From the NCBI GenBank assembly GCA_001898145.1, contig MKSR01000047.1, positions 124,001 to 188,000 on the forward strand: a stretch of DNA of 64,000 bases, in the 5' to 3' direction. Below the pieces are notes generated by a model, which was given only the letters and a program-made list of their open reading frames with translations, was not told the origin of the DNA and made no database searches. The translations under genes were made by a program, and so were the position numbers. This DNA is from Dyadobacter sp. 50-39 (GTDB lineage Bacteria; Bacteroidota; Bacteroidia; Cytophagales; Spirosomataceae). Below, piece by piece: positions 35,449 through 45,802 of this stretch (position 1 is its first letter; each line of letters begins with the position of its first letter).

Positions 35449-35556
35449 CTAGCCCGTGCAGGCCCATCGCAGCTTTGTGCCCGATACGCAAAAGTAGTTA
35501 CTTTTCTGCCAAATGCCCCAGCTGCTCCACGTTTACTTGGCGGGCCGATGAACGGT

Positions 35557-36396
35557 TCACGGATGTGCGATAAAAAATGGTAGGTCCAGGTTCCGGATCA
35601 ACGGATCGGCCGTGCTATGCATGAGCATGTTCGAAAATGCGTTGCGGCCGTAGGATCCCATCACTACCAAAGTCTTTTGTTTGTCGGCAAGGTAGGTAAA
35701 TAGTTCCGGATGCGTCCGGCCATGCAGTTTTTTGAAATGAACATTCGAATAGTGCAAACTGATCAACTGGGCGAGCTTGTCGGCATTCGGATCCTCGCTT
35801 TGGCCGTCATCGATTACCTGCACGATGGTCATCCGGCAATCTTCAAACTCGGGCAGCAGGTAAGAAAACTGTTTGATCGCATGGACCGCAGCGGCATTTC
35901 CATCATAGGCAAAAACGATCTCTTCGATGCCCGAAAATAGCCTTGGGGCAATCAGTACCGGGCACTCCACCGAATTGAGCAGCTCTTTGACAAAAACGCT
36001 GGGTTTGGCCTGATCGGAAGGTTCAAATGCCAATTCACTGCTTATTATCAGCAGGTCCGCATAACGGCTTTCGGCCAGAATTTCTTCAAGTGGTTGGTGT
36101 GAGTCAGTGCGTACACTGGCAGCGACACCTTGCTGACCGCAGATCGTGCGGAAAGTGTTTTCGCTGTCATCATGTATGGCTTTTCTTTCGCGGTAACCCG
36201 GAAGCTCAGACAGTTCGGCAGTCGCCCCGTTCTGTAGTACAAATGTCGATTTGCCAGCCTGGATATTATCTCCTGCATTGTTTTTAATGAAGACGCCGGT
36301 CAGGCGGGACTGCGACAGGGAGGCCAGGTAGCAGCCAAACCGGACATCGCCGGGGTTGAGGCGGTCAGCATCGATCGCAATTCGAATGTTTTTCAT
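35557..36396 (-). CDS. Universal stress protein, two domains
   Basis: A 279-aa UspA-type protein. The N-terminal half starts NIRIAIDADRLNPGDVRFGCYLA and the C-terminal half ends VVMGSYGRNAFSNMLMHSTADPLIRNLDLPFFIAHP, with the usual nucleotide-loop pattern only in the second half. It lies 13 bp after the CoA-transferase gene and 108 bp before the ThiL-like gene, so it could share a transcript with both. It is only distantly similar to the USP at 13.5 kb. Confidence 0.8.
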   Translation of the reverse strand: MKNIRIAIDADRLNPGDVRFGCYLASLSQSRLTGVFIKNNAGDNIQAGKSTFVLQNGATAELSELPGYRERKAIHDDSENTFRTICGQQGVAASVRTDSHQPLEEILAESRYADLLIISSELAFEPSDQAKPSVFVKELLNSVECPVLIAPRLFSGIEEIVFAYDGNAAAVHAIKQFSYLLPEFEDCRMTIVQVIDDGQSEDPNADKLAQLISLHYSNVHFKKLHGRTHPELFTYLADKQKTLVVMGSYGRNAFSNMLMHSTADPLIRNLDLPFFIAHP

Positions 36397-36409
36397 GATG
36401 GTTGATTGG

Positions 36410-37921
36410 TTAAACGGTTTCAGGCAGATGGCTTTTCATCGAACCAGTCGAAGCCAGGTTGGTATACCATTGGAAAGCTTCTTCCAAAAGGTGCGGGGTG
36501 TGGCCGCCGCGGCGGCAGGCCCGTTGGTGGTAATCTGCAAGCTCGTCACGGTAATCCGGATGCGCGCAGTGCCGTATCACGGCCGCCGCTTTTTGTCTTG
36601 GAGCAAGACCCCTCAGATCGGCCAGTCCCTGCTCTGTGACTATGATATCGACGTCGTGTTCGGAGTGGTCCACGTGGGTGACCATTGGTACTATTCGTGA
36701 AATGCTGCCGCCTTTGGCGATGGATTCGGTCACGAAGATGCTCAGGTAGCTGTTTTGAGCGAAATCCGCCGACCCGCCAATGCCGTTGACGATTTGGCTG
36801 CCGGATATGTGCGACGAATTGACATTACCATAAATGTCACATTCCAAGGCTGTATTGATGGCGATGATGCCTAATCGCTGGATAATTTCTGCTGCATTGG
36901 TTATGTCTTGCGGACGCAGCACTATTTGGTGCCGGTATTTTTCGAAACCCGACAGAACCCGCTGGTAGCACTCCTCAGACAATGTAATAGAACTACCCGA
37001 GGCGAAATCGAGTTTTCCGCTGTCGATCAGTTTGAATGTACTGTCCTGCAACACTTCTGAGTACATCGTCAGGTGCTGAAAGTCCCCGTCAGCGAGCCCA
37101 GCAAGTACAGCGTCAGCAATTTTACCTATCCCAGCCTGTATGGGCCGCAGGGAAGGAGCGAGCCTGCCCCTTTCAATTTCACTTTCAAAAAAGCGCAGCA
37201 AATGCCTGGCGATGGCCTCCGCTGATTTGTTGCCGGCTACCGTCTCGGCGGGGCTGTCCTTTTGATTGGTGAAGACGATCGCCACGATTTTTTCAGGATC
37301 GCAGGCCATCGTTTCCTGGCCAATGCGCTGCCAGACGTCGGTGATGGGAAGGATAGCCCTACCGGTAGGATCTTCGGGAAGAAATATGTCGTGAATGCCT
37401 CGTATGGTTTCCGGTACGGCCTGATTGATTTCCACAATCACCTTGCCGGCGCGTTGCAGGAAAATGGGCGAATTGCCCACCGAGGTGGTAGGGACGATGC
37501 TGCCATCAGCCTCAATGCAGGCTGCTTCAACGATGGCTATATCGATAGCAGGTAAGAAGCCGTTGCGGATATGGGCGGCGGTTTCACTCAGGTTTTCATC
37601 GATGTAATACAGTCCCCCTTCATTGATAATTGTACGCATCACCGGGTCTGACTGGAAAGGGAGCCGCATGGCGATTGAGCCAGCCGTTGCAAGTTTACCG
37701 TCCGTACCTTGCCCGAGCGATGCTCCGGTCATCAATGTAATGCGGCTAGGGGCGGTTTCAGCATTTTCGGCAAAAGCTGCCAGTACGGCTTTACTGTCGC
37801 CCGATCTGGTAAAACCGCTTGCGGCGACGGTCATGCCATCCTCTATGAAAGCTGCGGCACTCCGGGCAGACATGATTTTTGAAGCAAGACCTTTATGTTT
37901 AATTCTGGAAGTGTCCGGCAT
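36410..37921 (-). CDS. Acetyl-CoA hydrolase/transferase family (succinate:acetate CoA-transferase type)
   Basis: A 503-aa class I CoA-transferase. Signs are SARSAAAFIEDGMTVAASGFTRSGDSKAVLAAF near the start, the oxyanion and CoA loops (GASLGQGTDG, PTTSVGNSPIFL), the candidate catalytic Glu in HLTMYSEVLQD, and GIGGSADFAQNSYLSIFVTES near the end. It likely swaps CoA between acetyl-CoA and succinate or propionate. The ATG at 37921 is preferred; a TTG at 37948 would add nine residues. It is followed by a USP 13 bp on. Confidence 0.85.
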   Translation of the reverse strand: MPDTSRIKHKGLASKIMSARSAAAFIEDGMTVAASGFTRSGDSKAVLAAFAENAETAPSRITLMTGASLGQGTDGKLATAGSIAMRLPFQSDPVMRTIINEGGLYYIDENLSETAAHIRNGFLPAIDIAIVEAACIEADGSIVPTTSVGNSPIFLQRAGKVIVEINQAVPETIRGIHDIFLPEDPTGRAILPITDVWQRIGQETMACDPEKIVAIVFTNQKDSPAETVAGNKSAEAIARHLLRFFESEIERGRLAPSLRPIQAGIGKIADAVLAGLADGDFQHLTMYSEVLQDSTFKLIDSGKLDFASGSSITLSEECYQRVLSGFEKYRHQIVLRPQDITNAAEIIQRLGIIAINTALECDIYGNVNSSHISGSQIVNGIGGSADFAQNSYLSIFVTESIAKGGSISRIVPMVTHVDHSEHDVDIIVTEQGLADLRGLAPRQKAAAVIRHCAHPDYRDELADYHQRACRRGGHTPHLLEEAFQWYTNLASTGSMKSHLPETV

Positions 37922-38138
37922 GATTACGCTTGTTTGGGTTACCAGCAAATCTTTTTGTTTAATTAACTACCTCAAAATAAGCGCTGTGCCGGCTGAAAAA
38001 ACTTGATCGTCCTTATGTCTGCATATGATCTGCGTCAGTTTTTATCCTGCCGGGAATTGACCGCTCAGTGCAAGCGCAACATTACATTAGTAAAAACCCT
38101 GGCTGGGGTGGATTTACTTTTTACAGGGAAAGTTGTTG

Positions 38139-38146
38139 TACATTTG
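38139..38146 (+). promoter_or_regulatory. -7 promoter box of the response regulator gene
   Basis: TACATTTG fits TAnnTTTG and lies 31 bp before the ATG at 38178. It probably drives both the response regulator and the overlapping kinase gene. Confidence 0.5.
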
Positions 38147-38177
38147 ATGCCCGTCTCGTTCTGAATTACCCCGTGGC

Positions 38178-38603
38178 ATGAAATTGAACTTTGTTATTTT
38201 GTTGGTTGATGACGATGAGGATGATCGGCAGATATTTGTAGAAGCGATGAAGGTTTTGAAGCTATCTGCCCAGGTAGTTCAGGCTACAAATGGCCTTCAC
38301 GCGCTCGGTTTGATTAAGGATCCGGCGGTGCCAAAACCTGACATCATGATTTTCGACTTAAACATGCCGCGCATGAATGGACTTGAACTACTTTGTGCTG
38401 TGAGGGCTCAAAGCGGTTGTGACCAAATTCCAATAGTCATTTATTCGACCTCATCCAGGCCAGAAGACATTAATCAGTGCCTTGCGTCCGGTGCCGATAC
38501 TTACCTTCCAAAACATAGTTCTTTTGCACAGCTGTGTAAGGACCTTCTCGGTGTGTTTCAGCAATATATTTCGGGTGATATCCATGGTGACGATCAGGTA
38601 TGA
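38178..38603 (+). CDS. Single-domain response regulator (Rcp1-like)
   Basis: A 141-aa CheY-like receiver with no output domain. The acidic pocket is VDDDEDD, the phosphorylated residue is Asp60 in IFDLNMPRMNG, the Thr/Ser site is YSTSSRP, and the Lys is in YLPKHSS. The extended DDDEDDRQIF start is typical of Rcp1-type regulators paired with PAS or phytochrome kinases. Its stop overlaps the start of the giant CheR-PAS-kinase gene (ATGA), making that protein the likely phosphodonor. Confidence 0.9.
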   Translation: MKLNFVILLVDDDEDDRQIFVEAMKVLKLSAQVVQATNGLHALGLIKDPAVPKPDIMIFDLNMPRMNGLELLCAVRAQSGCDQIPIVIYSTSSRPEDINQCLASGADTYLPKHSSFAQLCKDLLGVFQQYISGDIHGDDQV

Positions 38604-41600
38604 AATCCACGCCAACATCCCCACACGGAGAATACCCGGGATTAATCCTGGGATTGCTGCGGAGGAAAAGTGGGGTCGATCTGCTTAACTACAAGCAAAC
38701 GACCCTGGGGCGAAGAATTTCAAGAAGGCTCGATGAACTGAATCTGTCTGACGTCGGCGAGTACTACATGCTACTTCAAGATAGTGAACAGGAGCAGCAT
38801 TTGCTTTGTCAGCAGATGCTTATTCATGTTACCAGCTTTTTCAGGGACGAGAAAGGCTTTGAGGATTTATGCAGACAGGTCATTCCTGATTTGATTGCGG
38901 ATAAAGGCTTGGAGCATACTGTGAGAGTCTGGGTTTGTGGTTGTTCAACCGGAGAAGAAGCTTATTCCATTGCGATCTGCCTGCATGAACATTTAGAAAA
39001 GCTCGGCAATCTCTCACGGGTCAAAATCTTTGCTTCCGATGTCTCCGAACCGGTCATTACAAAGGCCAGACAAGGTCTGTACAGCAAGCAAGCTACTGAA
39101 AAAATTTCGCCAGAGCGCCTTGAAACGTACTTCACCGCAACCAAGGAAGGATATCGTATCAAGCCCTTCATCCGTGATATGTGCGTGTTCGCTGTACATA
39201 ACGTGCTTTCAGACCCTCCCTTTGCCAAAATCGACCTGCTTACCTGCCGCAACCTGCTTATTTATTTCCAACCGGTGCTCCAAAAAAAAGTGCTGGCAAC
39301 ATTTTCTTACGCAATCAATCCGGGAGGTTATCTCTTTCTTGGCAAATCTGAAACCAGCGGTCCGTCGGGCAGCTTCGAGAGTGTCAACAAGAGCGCCAAT
39401 ATTTTCGTTAATAGACAACCTACCACCACATTCAATCAGGATAGTAACCGGGCTAGCAATAAGCCAGTTGTAACCCAACTTAATCACTTAGGTAACTTCA
39501 TGGAGAAAAAGGATTTCCAAATCGCGGCAGACGAACTGCTTTTACAAAAGTATGTGCCTGTTGGTGTTGTGGTCAATGAGTCGTTTGATATTGTGGACTT
39601 CCGCGGTAACACTGGTTTTTTTATCGAACCAAGCCCGGGTATCGCCAGCTTCAATGTGCTCAAAATGGTACGAAAGGGGCTTTACTATGATTTAAATGAA
39701 CTTTTAAATAAAGTTCGCACTGAAAGGGTGCCTGTAAAAAGGGAAAACATCGCCCTGGAGCATGAGGGAAAGCTGCTGCGCATTACGCTGGAAGTGCAGC
39801 CGCTTCCGTCCACGCGTGAAAAATACTATCTGGTTATGTTTCAAACAGTCCAATCCATGTTATCAGGTCCGGTTTCAGGGGATGGCGGAGACGACGCCCG
39901 CGACCTTAGGATTTTGCAGCTTGAACAGGAACTGGTCCAGAGTCGCGAACAACTCAGGACATTGAGCGAGGAACAGGAAGCAGTGAATGAGGAGTTCCAA
40001 TCGGCAAACGAAGAGCTAAAATCGCTCAACGAGGAATTGCAGACATCGCAGGAAGAAGTCATTTCCATCAATGAAGAACTGATGATCCGCAACAAGGAAC
40101 TAGCCGAAACCAACGACCAACTGACGAAGGCAACAGACTACGCTGAATCGATAAATAACACCATTAACGACGCGCTATTGGTACTCGACGCAACAATGCG
40201 CATTAAGTCGGCCAATGCAACTTTCTATGAAAAGTTCCATGTACTGCCTCAACAAACGGAAGGAAAGCTGCTTTTTGATCTTGGAAACGGACAGTGGGAC
40301 ATTGCGCAATTACGGGAACAGTTGCTGCAAGTACTACCCTCAAAAAAACCGGTTTCTTCGTTTGTCGTTTCAAATGACTTTCCCATGATCGGGAAAAAAG
40401 TCATGAAACTAAATGCAAGGCAAATTAAAGGTGCTACCAAGGGTGATGAATTGATTTTACTGGCCATAGACGACATCACCGAGCTTACCATGGCCAACGA
40501 GCGCATCCAGGAAAAGCAGGAACTACTTGAAGTTAACGAGGAAAGACAAAGGCTGGCGATTGAAGCTACGCACTACGGTATCTGGGATTATGAAATAAAA
40601 AGTGACCTGCTTTTTCTTTCCAAGGAAGCGCAGCAAATTCTTTCAAAGGACTCCATTTCATTTCCAGGGTGGCGGGGGCTGTTGGATGGCGTGGCCTCAG
40701 CTGATCTGGAGCGCGTTCAATCGGCATTTGAAAACGCAATTGAAAGCAGTTCAGCGGGTTTCTTCGCAGAAGAATATAGGCTTATAGATGCCCGGAACCA
40801 GTCAACACGTTGGGTAAGCAATCACGGCAAGGCGATATTCGATGAAAAAGGAAAAATCAAGCGCTTTACAGGCATCATTGGAGACATTACTGAGCAGAAA
40901 GTTAGCGAGAATAAGCTTAAGGAAGCTTTGGCCCGCCTTGATCTGGCATTACAGGCAGGACAGATTGGTTCGTGGGAGTTGAGACTTAGTGATATGACAC
41001 TTGTCACCTCAGGCCGCTGTAAAGCCAATTTCGGCTTACCAGCCCAGGCTGAACTGACTTATACTATTTTGCAAAACATGATTTTGCCTGAGGACAGGCC
41101 GCAAATGCAGGAAGCAGTGCAAAGGGCGTTGCATCTGAATGAGCCCTATCATTGCGAATACCGGATCCACTGGCCAGACGATTCCATACACTGGATCGAG
41201 GCTTCCGGTACTGTGCAAACCGACTCGCAAGCCAATCCGGTCGCTATGATCGGCGTTACAACTGATATTACAGAACGCAAGGATGTTGCTCAGAAGCTCG
41301 AATACAGTGAACAACATTTCAAGACCTTGGCCAACAGCTCTCCCGTGATGGTGGGAATGTCAGATGCCGAAGGCAATTTTTACTTTTTTAATAGCGTCTG
41401 GCAGAAATACATCGGTGTCTCCGAAGCCGTGTTACGAGGGAACAAATGGACGAATTACATGCACCCTGACGATCTGGTGGGCTTTGCCGACTTACAACAA
41501 TCAGCTTCTGCAAGAAACGCGCGTTTTCAGCGTGATATAAGGCTCAGAACAATGGGTAAGTATCGTTGGGTTACATGTATTGCCCAGCCAAGATTTGGTG

Positions 41601-42460
41601 CAGATAACAAATTTGCCGGTTACACGATGGCTTGTACCGACATTCACGACCAGCGGGCTGCAAACGAGGAACTAGAGCGCCGCATAGAAGAACGTACCGG
41701 TGCGCTCAGAGATTTGAATGACGACTTGCAGGACCGCAACAGGGAGTTGAAACAATTCGCTTATGTTACCTCCCATGATTTGCAAGAGCCGCTTCGCAAA
41801 ATAAAGCTATTTGCGGGCATGTTGCTCGCAAAGGAATCCGGGGACAATACCTACCACGTCGACTATCTGCAAAAGATAGAGTTTTCTGCCAGTCGCATGA
41901 TAGGCCTTATCCATGACCTGTTGAACTACAGCAGTATTCAGGATCGCGCAACGGCGTTCACTCCCGTCGATTTATCAAAGATTGTGCACAACGTTTTGGC
42001 GGACTACGACTTATTGATCCAAGATAAACGTGCGGTTATATCACTGGGGACTCTGCCAACGATTGACGCGGTACCGTCGCAAATAAATCAGCTATTTTAT
42101 AACCTGATCGGCAATTCGCTAAAATTCTCAAAGTCGGATTCTGTGCCTGAGATTTCTGTTACATCTGCATATTTGCCTCAAAATGAAATCAGTGATCTGG
42201 GGCTGAATGAAAGCCAGGACTATGTCAAGATCGTCGTATCGGATAATGGCATCGGGTTCAGCCCTGAATACGATGAGCGGGTATTTGAAATATTCCAGCG
42301 TTTGCATGATCGAAACGAATATACCGGAAATGGTATAGGCTTGGCACTATGCAAACGGATCGTTGTCAATCACGGAGGGTTGATTTTGCCATTCAGTGAA
42401 GAAAATTGTGGCGCTCGATTTGAAATCATCCTGCCCGACAAGCAAAATTTGCCCAACTGA
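38600..42460 (+). CDS. CheR methyltransferase-PAS-histidine kinase fusion
   Basis: A 1286-aa soluble signalling protein. Order: CheR methyltransferase (about 10-275; SAM motif CGCSTGEEAYS, then NVLSDPPFAKIDLLTCRNLLIYF), a PAS-like region near 300-430, a long Glu-rich coiled coil (453-515), four PAS domains starting near 516, 650, 780 and 906, a HisKA domain with His1059 in VTSHDLQEPLRK, and an HATPase domain (NLIGNSLKFS near 1167, SDNGIGFSPEYDERVFEIFQRLH near 1214). The usual companion CheB methylesterase domain is absent. No chemotaxis receptors are near, so it probably acts outside chemotaxis. Confidence 0.9.
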   Translation: MKSTPTSPHGEYPGLILGLLRRKSGVDLLNYKQTTLGRRISRRLDELNLSDVGEYYMLLQDSEQEQHLLCQQMLIHVTSFFRDEKGFEDLCRQVIPDLIADKGLEHTVRVWVCGCSTGEEAYSIAICLHEHLEKLGNLSRVKIFASDVSEPVITKARQGLYSKQATEKISPERLETYFTATKEGYRIKPFIRDMCVFAVHNVLSDPPFAKIDLLTCRNLLIYFQPVLQKKVLATFSYAINPGGYLFLGKSETSGPSGSFESVNKSANIFVNRQPTTTFNQDSNRASNKPVVTQLNHLGNFMEKKDFQIAADELLLQKYVPVGVVVNESFDIVDFRGNTGFFIEPSPGIASFNVLKMVRKGLYYDLNELLNKVRTERVPVKRENIALEHEGKLLRITLEVQPLPSTREKYYLVMFQTVQSMLSGPVSGDGGDDARDLRILQLEQELVQSREQLRTLSEEQEAVNEEFQSANEELKSLNEELQTSQEEVISINEELMIRNKELAETNDQLTKATDYAESINNTINDALLVLDATMRIKSANATFYEKFHVLPQQTEGKLLFDLGNGQWDIAQLREQLLQVLPSKKPVSSFVVSNDFPMIGKKVMKLNARQIKGATKGDELILLAIDDITELTMANERIQEKQELLEVNEERQRLAIEATHYGIWDYEIKSDLLFLSKEAQQILSKDSISFPGWRGLLDGVASADLERVQSAFENAIESSSAGFFAEEYRLIDARNQSTRWVSNHGKAIFDEKGKIKRFTGIIGDITEQKVSENKLKEALARLDLALQAGQIGSWELRLSDMTLVTSGRCKANFGLPAQAELTYTILQNMILPEDRPQMQEAVQRALHLNEPYHCEYRIHWPDDSIHWIEASGTVQTDSQANPVAMIGVTTDITERKDVAQKLEYSEQHFKTLANSSPVMVGMSDAEGNFYFFNSVWQKYIGVSEAVLRGNKWTNYMHPDDLVGFADLQQSASARNARFQRDIRLRTMGKYRWVTCIAQPRFGADNKFAGYTMACTDIHDQRAANEELERRIEERTGALRDLNDDLQDRNRELKQFAYVTSHDLQEPLRKIKLFAGMLLAKESGDNTYHVDYLQKIEFSASRMIGLIHDLLNYSSIQDRATAFTPVDLSKIVHNVLADYDLLIQDKRAVISLGTLPTIDAVPSQINQLFYNLIGNSLKFSKSDSVPEISVTSAYLPQNEISDLGLNESQDYVKIVVSDNGIGFSPEYDERVFEIFQRLHDRNEYTGNGIGLALCKRIVVNHGGLILPFSEENCGARFEIILPDKQNLPN

Positions 42461-42520
42461 CCGTTGGTCAGCAAGTTCCTTGCGCTTTGAATATGGGCGG
42501 TTTCGGATTGCCGGATATGG

Positions 42521-43708
42521 TTAGTTTTTTAGCCACCGTTTTTGTTGAATCAGCTCCGAGAGTGCTACACCGATCTTGGCGTGGCCGCGTACATTAATAT
42601 GGTCATCAATGGTGAAATAATAGCGCCGGTCGAGCAACGGATGCACGTTCACGAAGTAAATTTCTGGCATGGGTTTGATCGATTGGTAGGCCTGGAACTC
42701 CCCGACGATGGGGAAATTGTAAACACCCAGATCGAATACGACGATAAGGCCTTTGTAGCGGGTTCTGATGCGGCTTAGATATGGAAAAAATGCTTCCGCA
42801 TGTTCCAGCTTTCTTACCGAAGGAGCAACCGGTTTGGCGGCTGCCTGTGCGATAGCAGGAGGGGGAGTTTTCTTAAAGGCCTCGCCAATCAGCCAGCGGA
42901 GGGTTGCAAAAATGCCTTTGAAGGGGAAGTAGGTGCTACTGACCTTATTTTGCCGCTCGGCTACATCAAACCCATGCTTGTCAATGCTGGGGTTCTGGGC
43001 TTTCAGAAGGTTGGCTTTATTCTCTTCCAGATCATTGTCGCAGTATTGGATAATAAGCAACTTACATGAATCCATTTCCACTTCATCCAGCAGACTTGTC
43101 TCGCGATGTGACCCATAAGAGGTGATGGCGGTATTCAGTACACGCGTGTTAAGTTTCCGCTCAATGATCTCTGAAAAGCGCTCGGACTGCTCAACACCCC
43201 AACCCATGCCGTGAGAGTCGCCCAGGATGATAATGGAAGGATTTAGCAAGGATGCTTCGTCGTCGCGTACCCCAAGGGAGTTGGTTTTTATTTCTATATC
43301 GAATTCAGGGTTTTTAAACCTGCCTGTAATATTAGGACGAAACCGGTAGGTTAATAATGAATCGTATTGCGAAAGCGTGGAATTGAAATTGGTAGTGTTC
43401 TTAAATGAGCCCGCATATTGTTGCCGAACCCAGTTAACGTAATTCTCTGAAAACGGCCCCTTAGTTTGGTATTTAGCAATATACCAGCTGCCTCCGATCA
43501 GGGCCGCTTCGGCAATCACAAACAGCCCGAACAGCAGAAAAAACCGTTTTGGACTGGATTTCGCAAATGACCAGATGATAATGGTCATGCCAATTGGAAA
43601 TACTAAAAAATATAAGGGAAAAATAGTGGAATGCCTGACAAAGAAGTCCTGGCGAAATAGCGCCATGCAAATCAGCAGCAAGCCCGATAGAAAAGCGATC
43701 AGGTTCAT
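42521..43708 (-). CDS. Membrane-anchored SGNH hydrolase-like protein
   Basis: A 395-aa protein with three N-terminal membrane helices (about 1-18, 28-48, 55-76), then an extracytoplasmic SGNH-like domain: block I IILGDSHGMGWGVEQSERF and block V DDHINVRGHAKIG. This layout resembles acyl-ester transferases or esterases that modify exported glycans (AlgX/DltD-like idea), but no such cluster is adjacent. It is convergent with the kinase gene; a short inverted repeat (CTGACC/GGTCAG, 42457-42471) lies between. Confidence 0.65.
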   Translation of the reverse strand: MNLIAFLSGLLLICMALFRQDFFVRHSTIFPLYFLVFPIGMTIIIWSFAKSSPKRFFLLFGLFVIAEAALIGGSWYIAKYQTKGPFSENYVNWVRQQYAGSFKNTTNFNSTLSQYDSLLTYRFRPNITGRFKNPEFDIEIKTNSLGVRDDEASLLNPSIIILGDSHGMGWGVEQSERFSEIIERKLNTRVLNTAITSYGSHRETSLLDEVEMDSCKLLIIQYCDNDLEENKANLLKAQNPSIDKHGFDVAERQNKVSSTYFPFKGIFATLRWLIGEAFKKTPPPAIAQAAAKPVAPSVRKLEHAEAFFPYLSRIRTRYKGLIVVFDLGVYNFPIVGEFQAYQSIKPMPEIYFVNVHPLLDRRYYFTIDDHINVRGHAKIGVALSELIQQKRWLKN

Positions 43709-43949
43709 TTAAGGATCAATTATGTGGTGTTTCTGATAAGTATTTGCATTATATATATCTGGACACAACAATTTTAATCAGTGTTGCGAACACCATCCGT
43801 ATCTTTTGAGGAGACAATGAGCCAATGGGAAAGATGATTTAGCTGGCGTAAAAAGGCTGTCATTGAAAAGTATAAGGCTTCCGTGGATATGTATAAGCCG
43901 GCCACCTGAGCGAACAGCAACTTTGCATCATTCAATTAAACAATCTGCA

Positions 43950-44759
43950 ATGATGACAAAGACAGTTTTAATTACAGGCGCTTCTTCGGGATTCGGGAAG
44001 GATGCTGTAAGGTTATTTCAAAAAAATGGATGGAATGTGATTGCGACGATGCGCACGCCGGAAAAAGAAACCGAGCTCGGCGCACTCGACCGTGTGGCGC
44101 TTGTGCGCCTGGACGTGACCGATAACCACAGTATACACCAGGCGGTAGAAGAAGGCATTTCTCTGTTCGGAGGAATTGATGTGGTGGTAAACAATGCAGG
44201 ATACGGTTCGCTGGGTGCGCTGGAAGCAGCCCCGGCCGAAGTGGTACGGCAGCAGTTCGATGTCAATGTGTTTGGCGTAATAGAGGTTATCAAGGCTGTG
44301 TTGCCTCACATGCGCCGCAATAATAGCGGCGTAATTATCAATGTCTCGTCGATGGGCGGCAGGGTCGCTTTCCCTTTTTCGACCTTATATCATGCGACCA
44401 AATACGCGGTGGAGGGTATTTCCGAATCGCTACAATACGAGCTTGAACCGTTGGGTATTAAGGTAAAAATCGTGGAGCCGGGTGGTTACAAAACTGATTT
44501 TGCTGGCCGCTCGATGGCAACTTTTGGTACGGGCGATTTGTTGGATTATTTGCCTGCATACGATGCTTTCGCAGGCCAGATCGATAGTTGGCCCATGTCT
44601 GATCGCGTCTGGGAAGTGGCGGAAGGGATTTTTCAGGCCGCAAATGATGACTCCTGGCAACTTCGTTACCCAGTCGGTGCCGATGCAGTGCAGTTACTGC
44701 AGGCCAGAAAGGAGATGGACGACCAGGCAATTAAAAACATGATTTCGGGCCTGATTTAA
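43950..44759 (+). CDS. SDR family oxidoreductase
   Basis: A 269-aa short-chain dehydrogenase. The cofactor site TGASSGFG, NNAG in VVNNAGYGSLG, and catalytic YHATK are all present, with a C-terminal extension typical of the 17-beta-hydroxysteroid-like branch. The frame is open from 43863 but the ATG pair at 43950/43953 gives the normal SDR start. An AraC-type regulator begins 29 bp downstream on the same strand and probably controls it. Confidence 0.85.
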   Translation: MMTKTVLITGASSGFGKDAVRLFQKNGWNVIATMRTPEKETELGALDRVALVRLDVTDNHSIHQAVEEGISLFGGIDVVVNNAGYGSLGALEAAPAEVVRQQFDVNVFGVIEVIKAVLPHMRRNNSGVIINVSSMGGRVAFPFSTLYHATKYAVEGISESLQYELEPLGIKVKIVEPGGYKTDFAGRSMATFGTGDLLDYLPAYDAFAGQIDSWPMSDRVWEVAEGIFQAANDDSWQLRYPVGADAVQLLQARKEMDDQAIKNMISGLI

Positions 44760-44788
44760 TGTCAGGCCAGTTTAGCTAGTTAAATGCG

Positions 44789-45694
44789 ATGACCAGCCCG
44801 TACCTTGATATCGAAACGATCGGTGGCCTGCACGACTATGTAGGTGCTCCCAGGCCCAAACACCCGCTGATCAGCCTGATCGATAATACACAGTTTTACG
44901 CGCGATGCCCGCGCGAGCTTACTTCGTTTCGTTTCGGCTTTTATACGATCTCCTGTAAGCGAATCCACGGGATCCTTAAATATGGAAAAGGCCATTATGA
45001 TTTCAGCGAAGGCTCCTTGATGTTCACCGCGCCCTGGCAGGTTATAACAGGCAGTATTGACGAAGGAGGTGTAGAAGAGGGGTGGGCATTGTTTATCCAT
45101 CCTGATCTGCTCAATGCGTCCGAGCTGGGTAAAAAAATGCACCAATACTCGTTTTTTAATTACGACGTCAATGAAGCATTACACATTTCCGATGACGAAA
45201 AGCAGGTAGTCCGCGATTGTGTGGCAAAGATCGAGCGTGAATATTCGCAGAATATTGACAAGCATACCCTCAGGCTCATTACCGGCAATGTGGAACTGCT
45301 GCTCAATTATTGTGACCGGTTCTACGACCGCCAGTTCTACACGCGGGCCAAAGTGAGCAATGATTTGGTGCAGCATTTTGAAAGACTCCTAAACGATTAC
45401 TTCTCGCAGGATACATTAATTGAGAAAGGATTGCCAAGCGTCAGGTATTTTGCCTCGGAGCTGAATCTCTCACCCAATTACCTCTCCGATCTGTTGAATC
45501 GTTTTACCGGCAAGACTACCCAGGAGCATATTCATTTGCGGATGATCGACAAAGCCAAATCGCTGTTATGGGGAACTGGTCAGTCGATCAGCGAAATCGC
45601 TTACGATCTTGGCTTTGAGCATCCTTCCCATTTTACCAAAATATTTAAAGCCAAGACCGGCAAATCACCCAGTGAGTTCAGAAACCTGAATTGA
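44789..45694 (+). CDS. AraC family transcriptional regulator
   Basis: A 301-aa regulator. The N-terminal ~160 residues form a cupin-like sensing domain (FGFYTISCKRIHGILKYGKGHYDFSEGSLMFTAPWQVI). The C-terminal domain has two helix-turn-helix units: VRYFASELNLSPNYLSDLLNRFTGKTTQ and SISEIAYDLGFEHPSHFTKIFKAKTGKSPSEFR, the AraC/XylS signature. It is likely local control of the adjacent SDR, with which it may be co-transcribed. Confidence 0.9.
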   Translation: MTSPYLDIETIGGLHDYVGAPRPKHPLISLIDNTQFYARCPRELTSFRFGFYTISCKRIHGILKYGKGHYDFSEGSLMFTAPWQVITGSIDEGGVEEGWALFIHPDLLNASELGKKMHQYSFFNYDVNEALHISDDEKQVVRDCVAKIEREYSQNIDKHTLRLITGNVELLLNYCDRFYDRQFYTRAKVSNDLVQHFERLLNDYFSQDTLIEKGLPSVRYFASELNLSPNYLSDLLNRFTGKTTQEHIHLRMIDKAKSLLWGTGQSISEIAYDLGFEHPSHFTKIFKAKTGKSPSEFRNLN

Positions 45695-45802
45695 CGCTTA
45701 TCCGGCAAAGGGCATCGCAGGATAAAAATAACCTCATAGTATCACGTATAGCCGCGGCCATGGTTAACTTTAAAGGTTAATATTACCTAAAATAAGAAGG
45801 CT

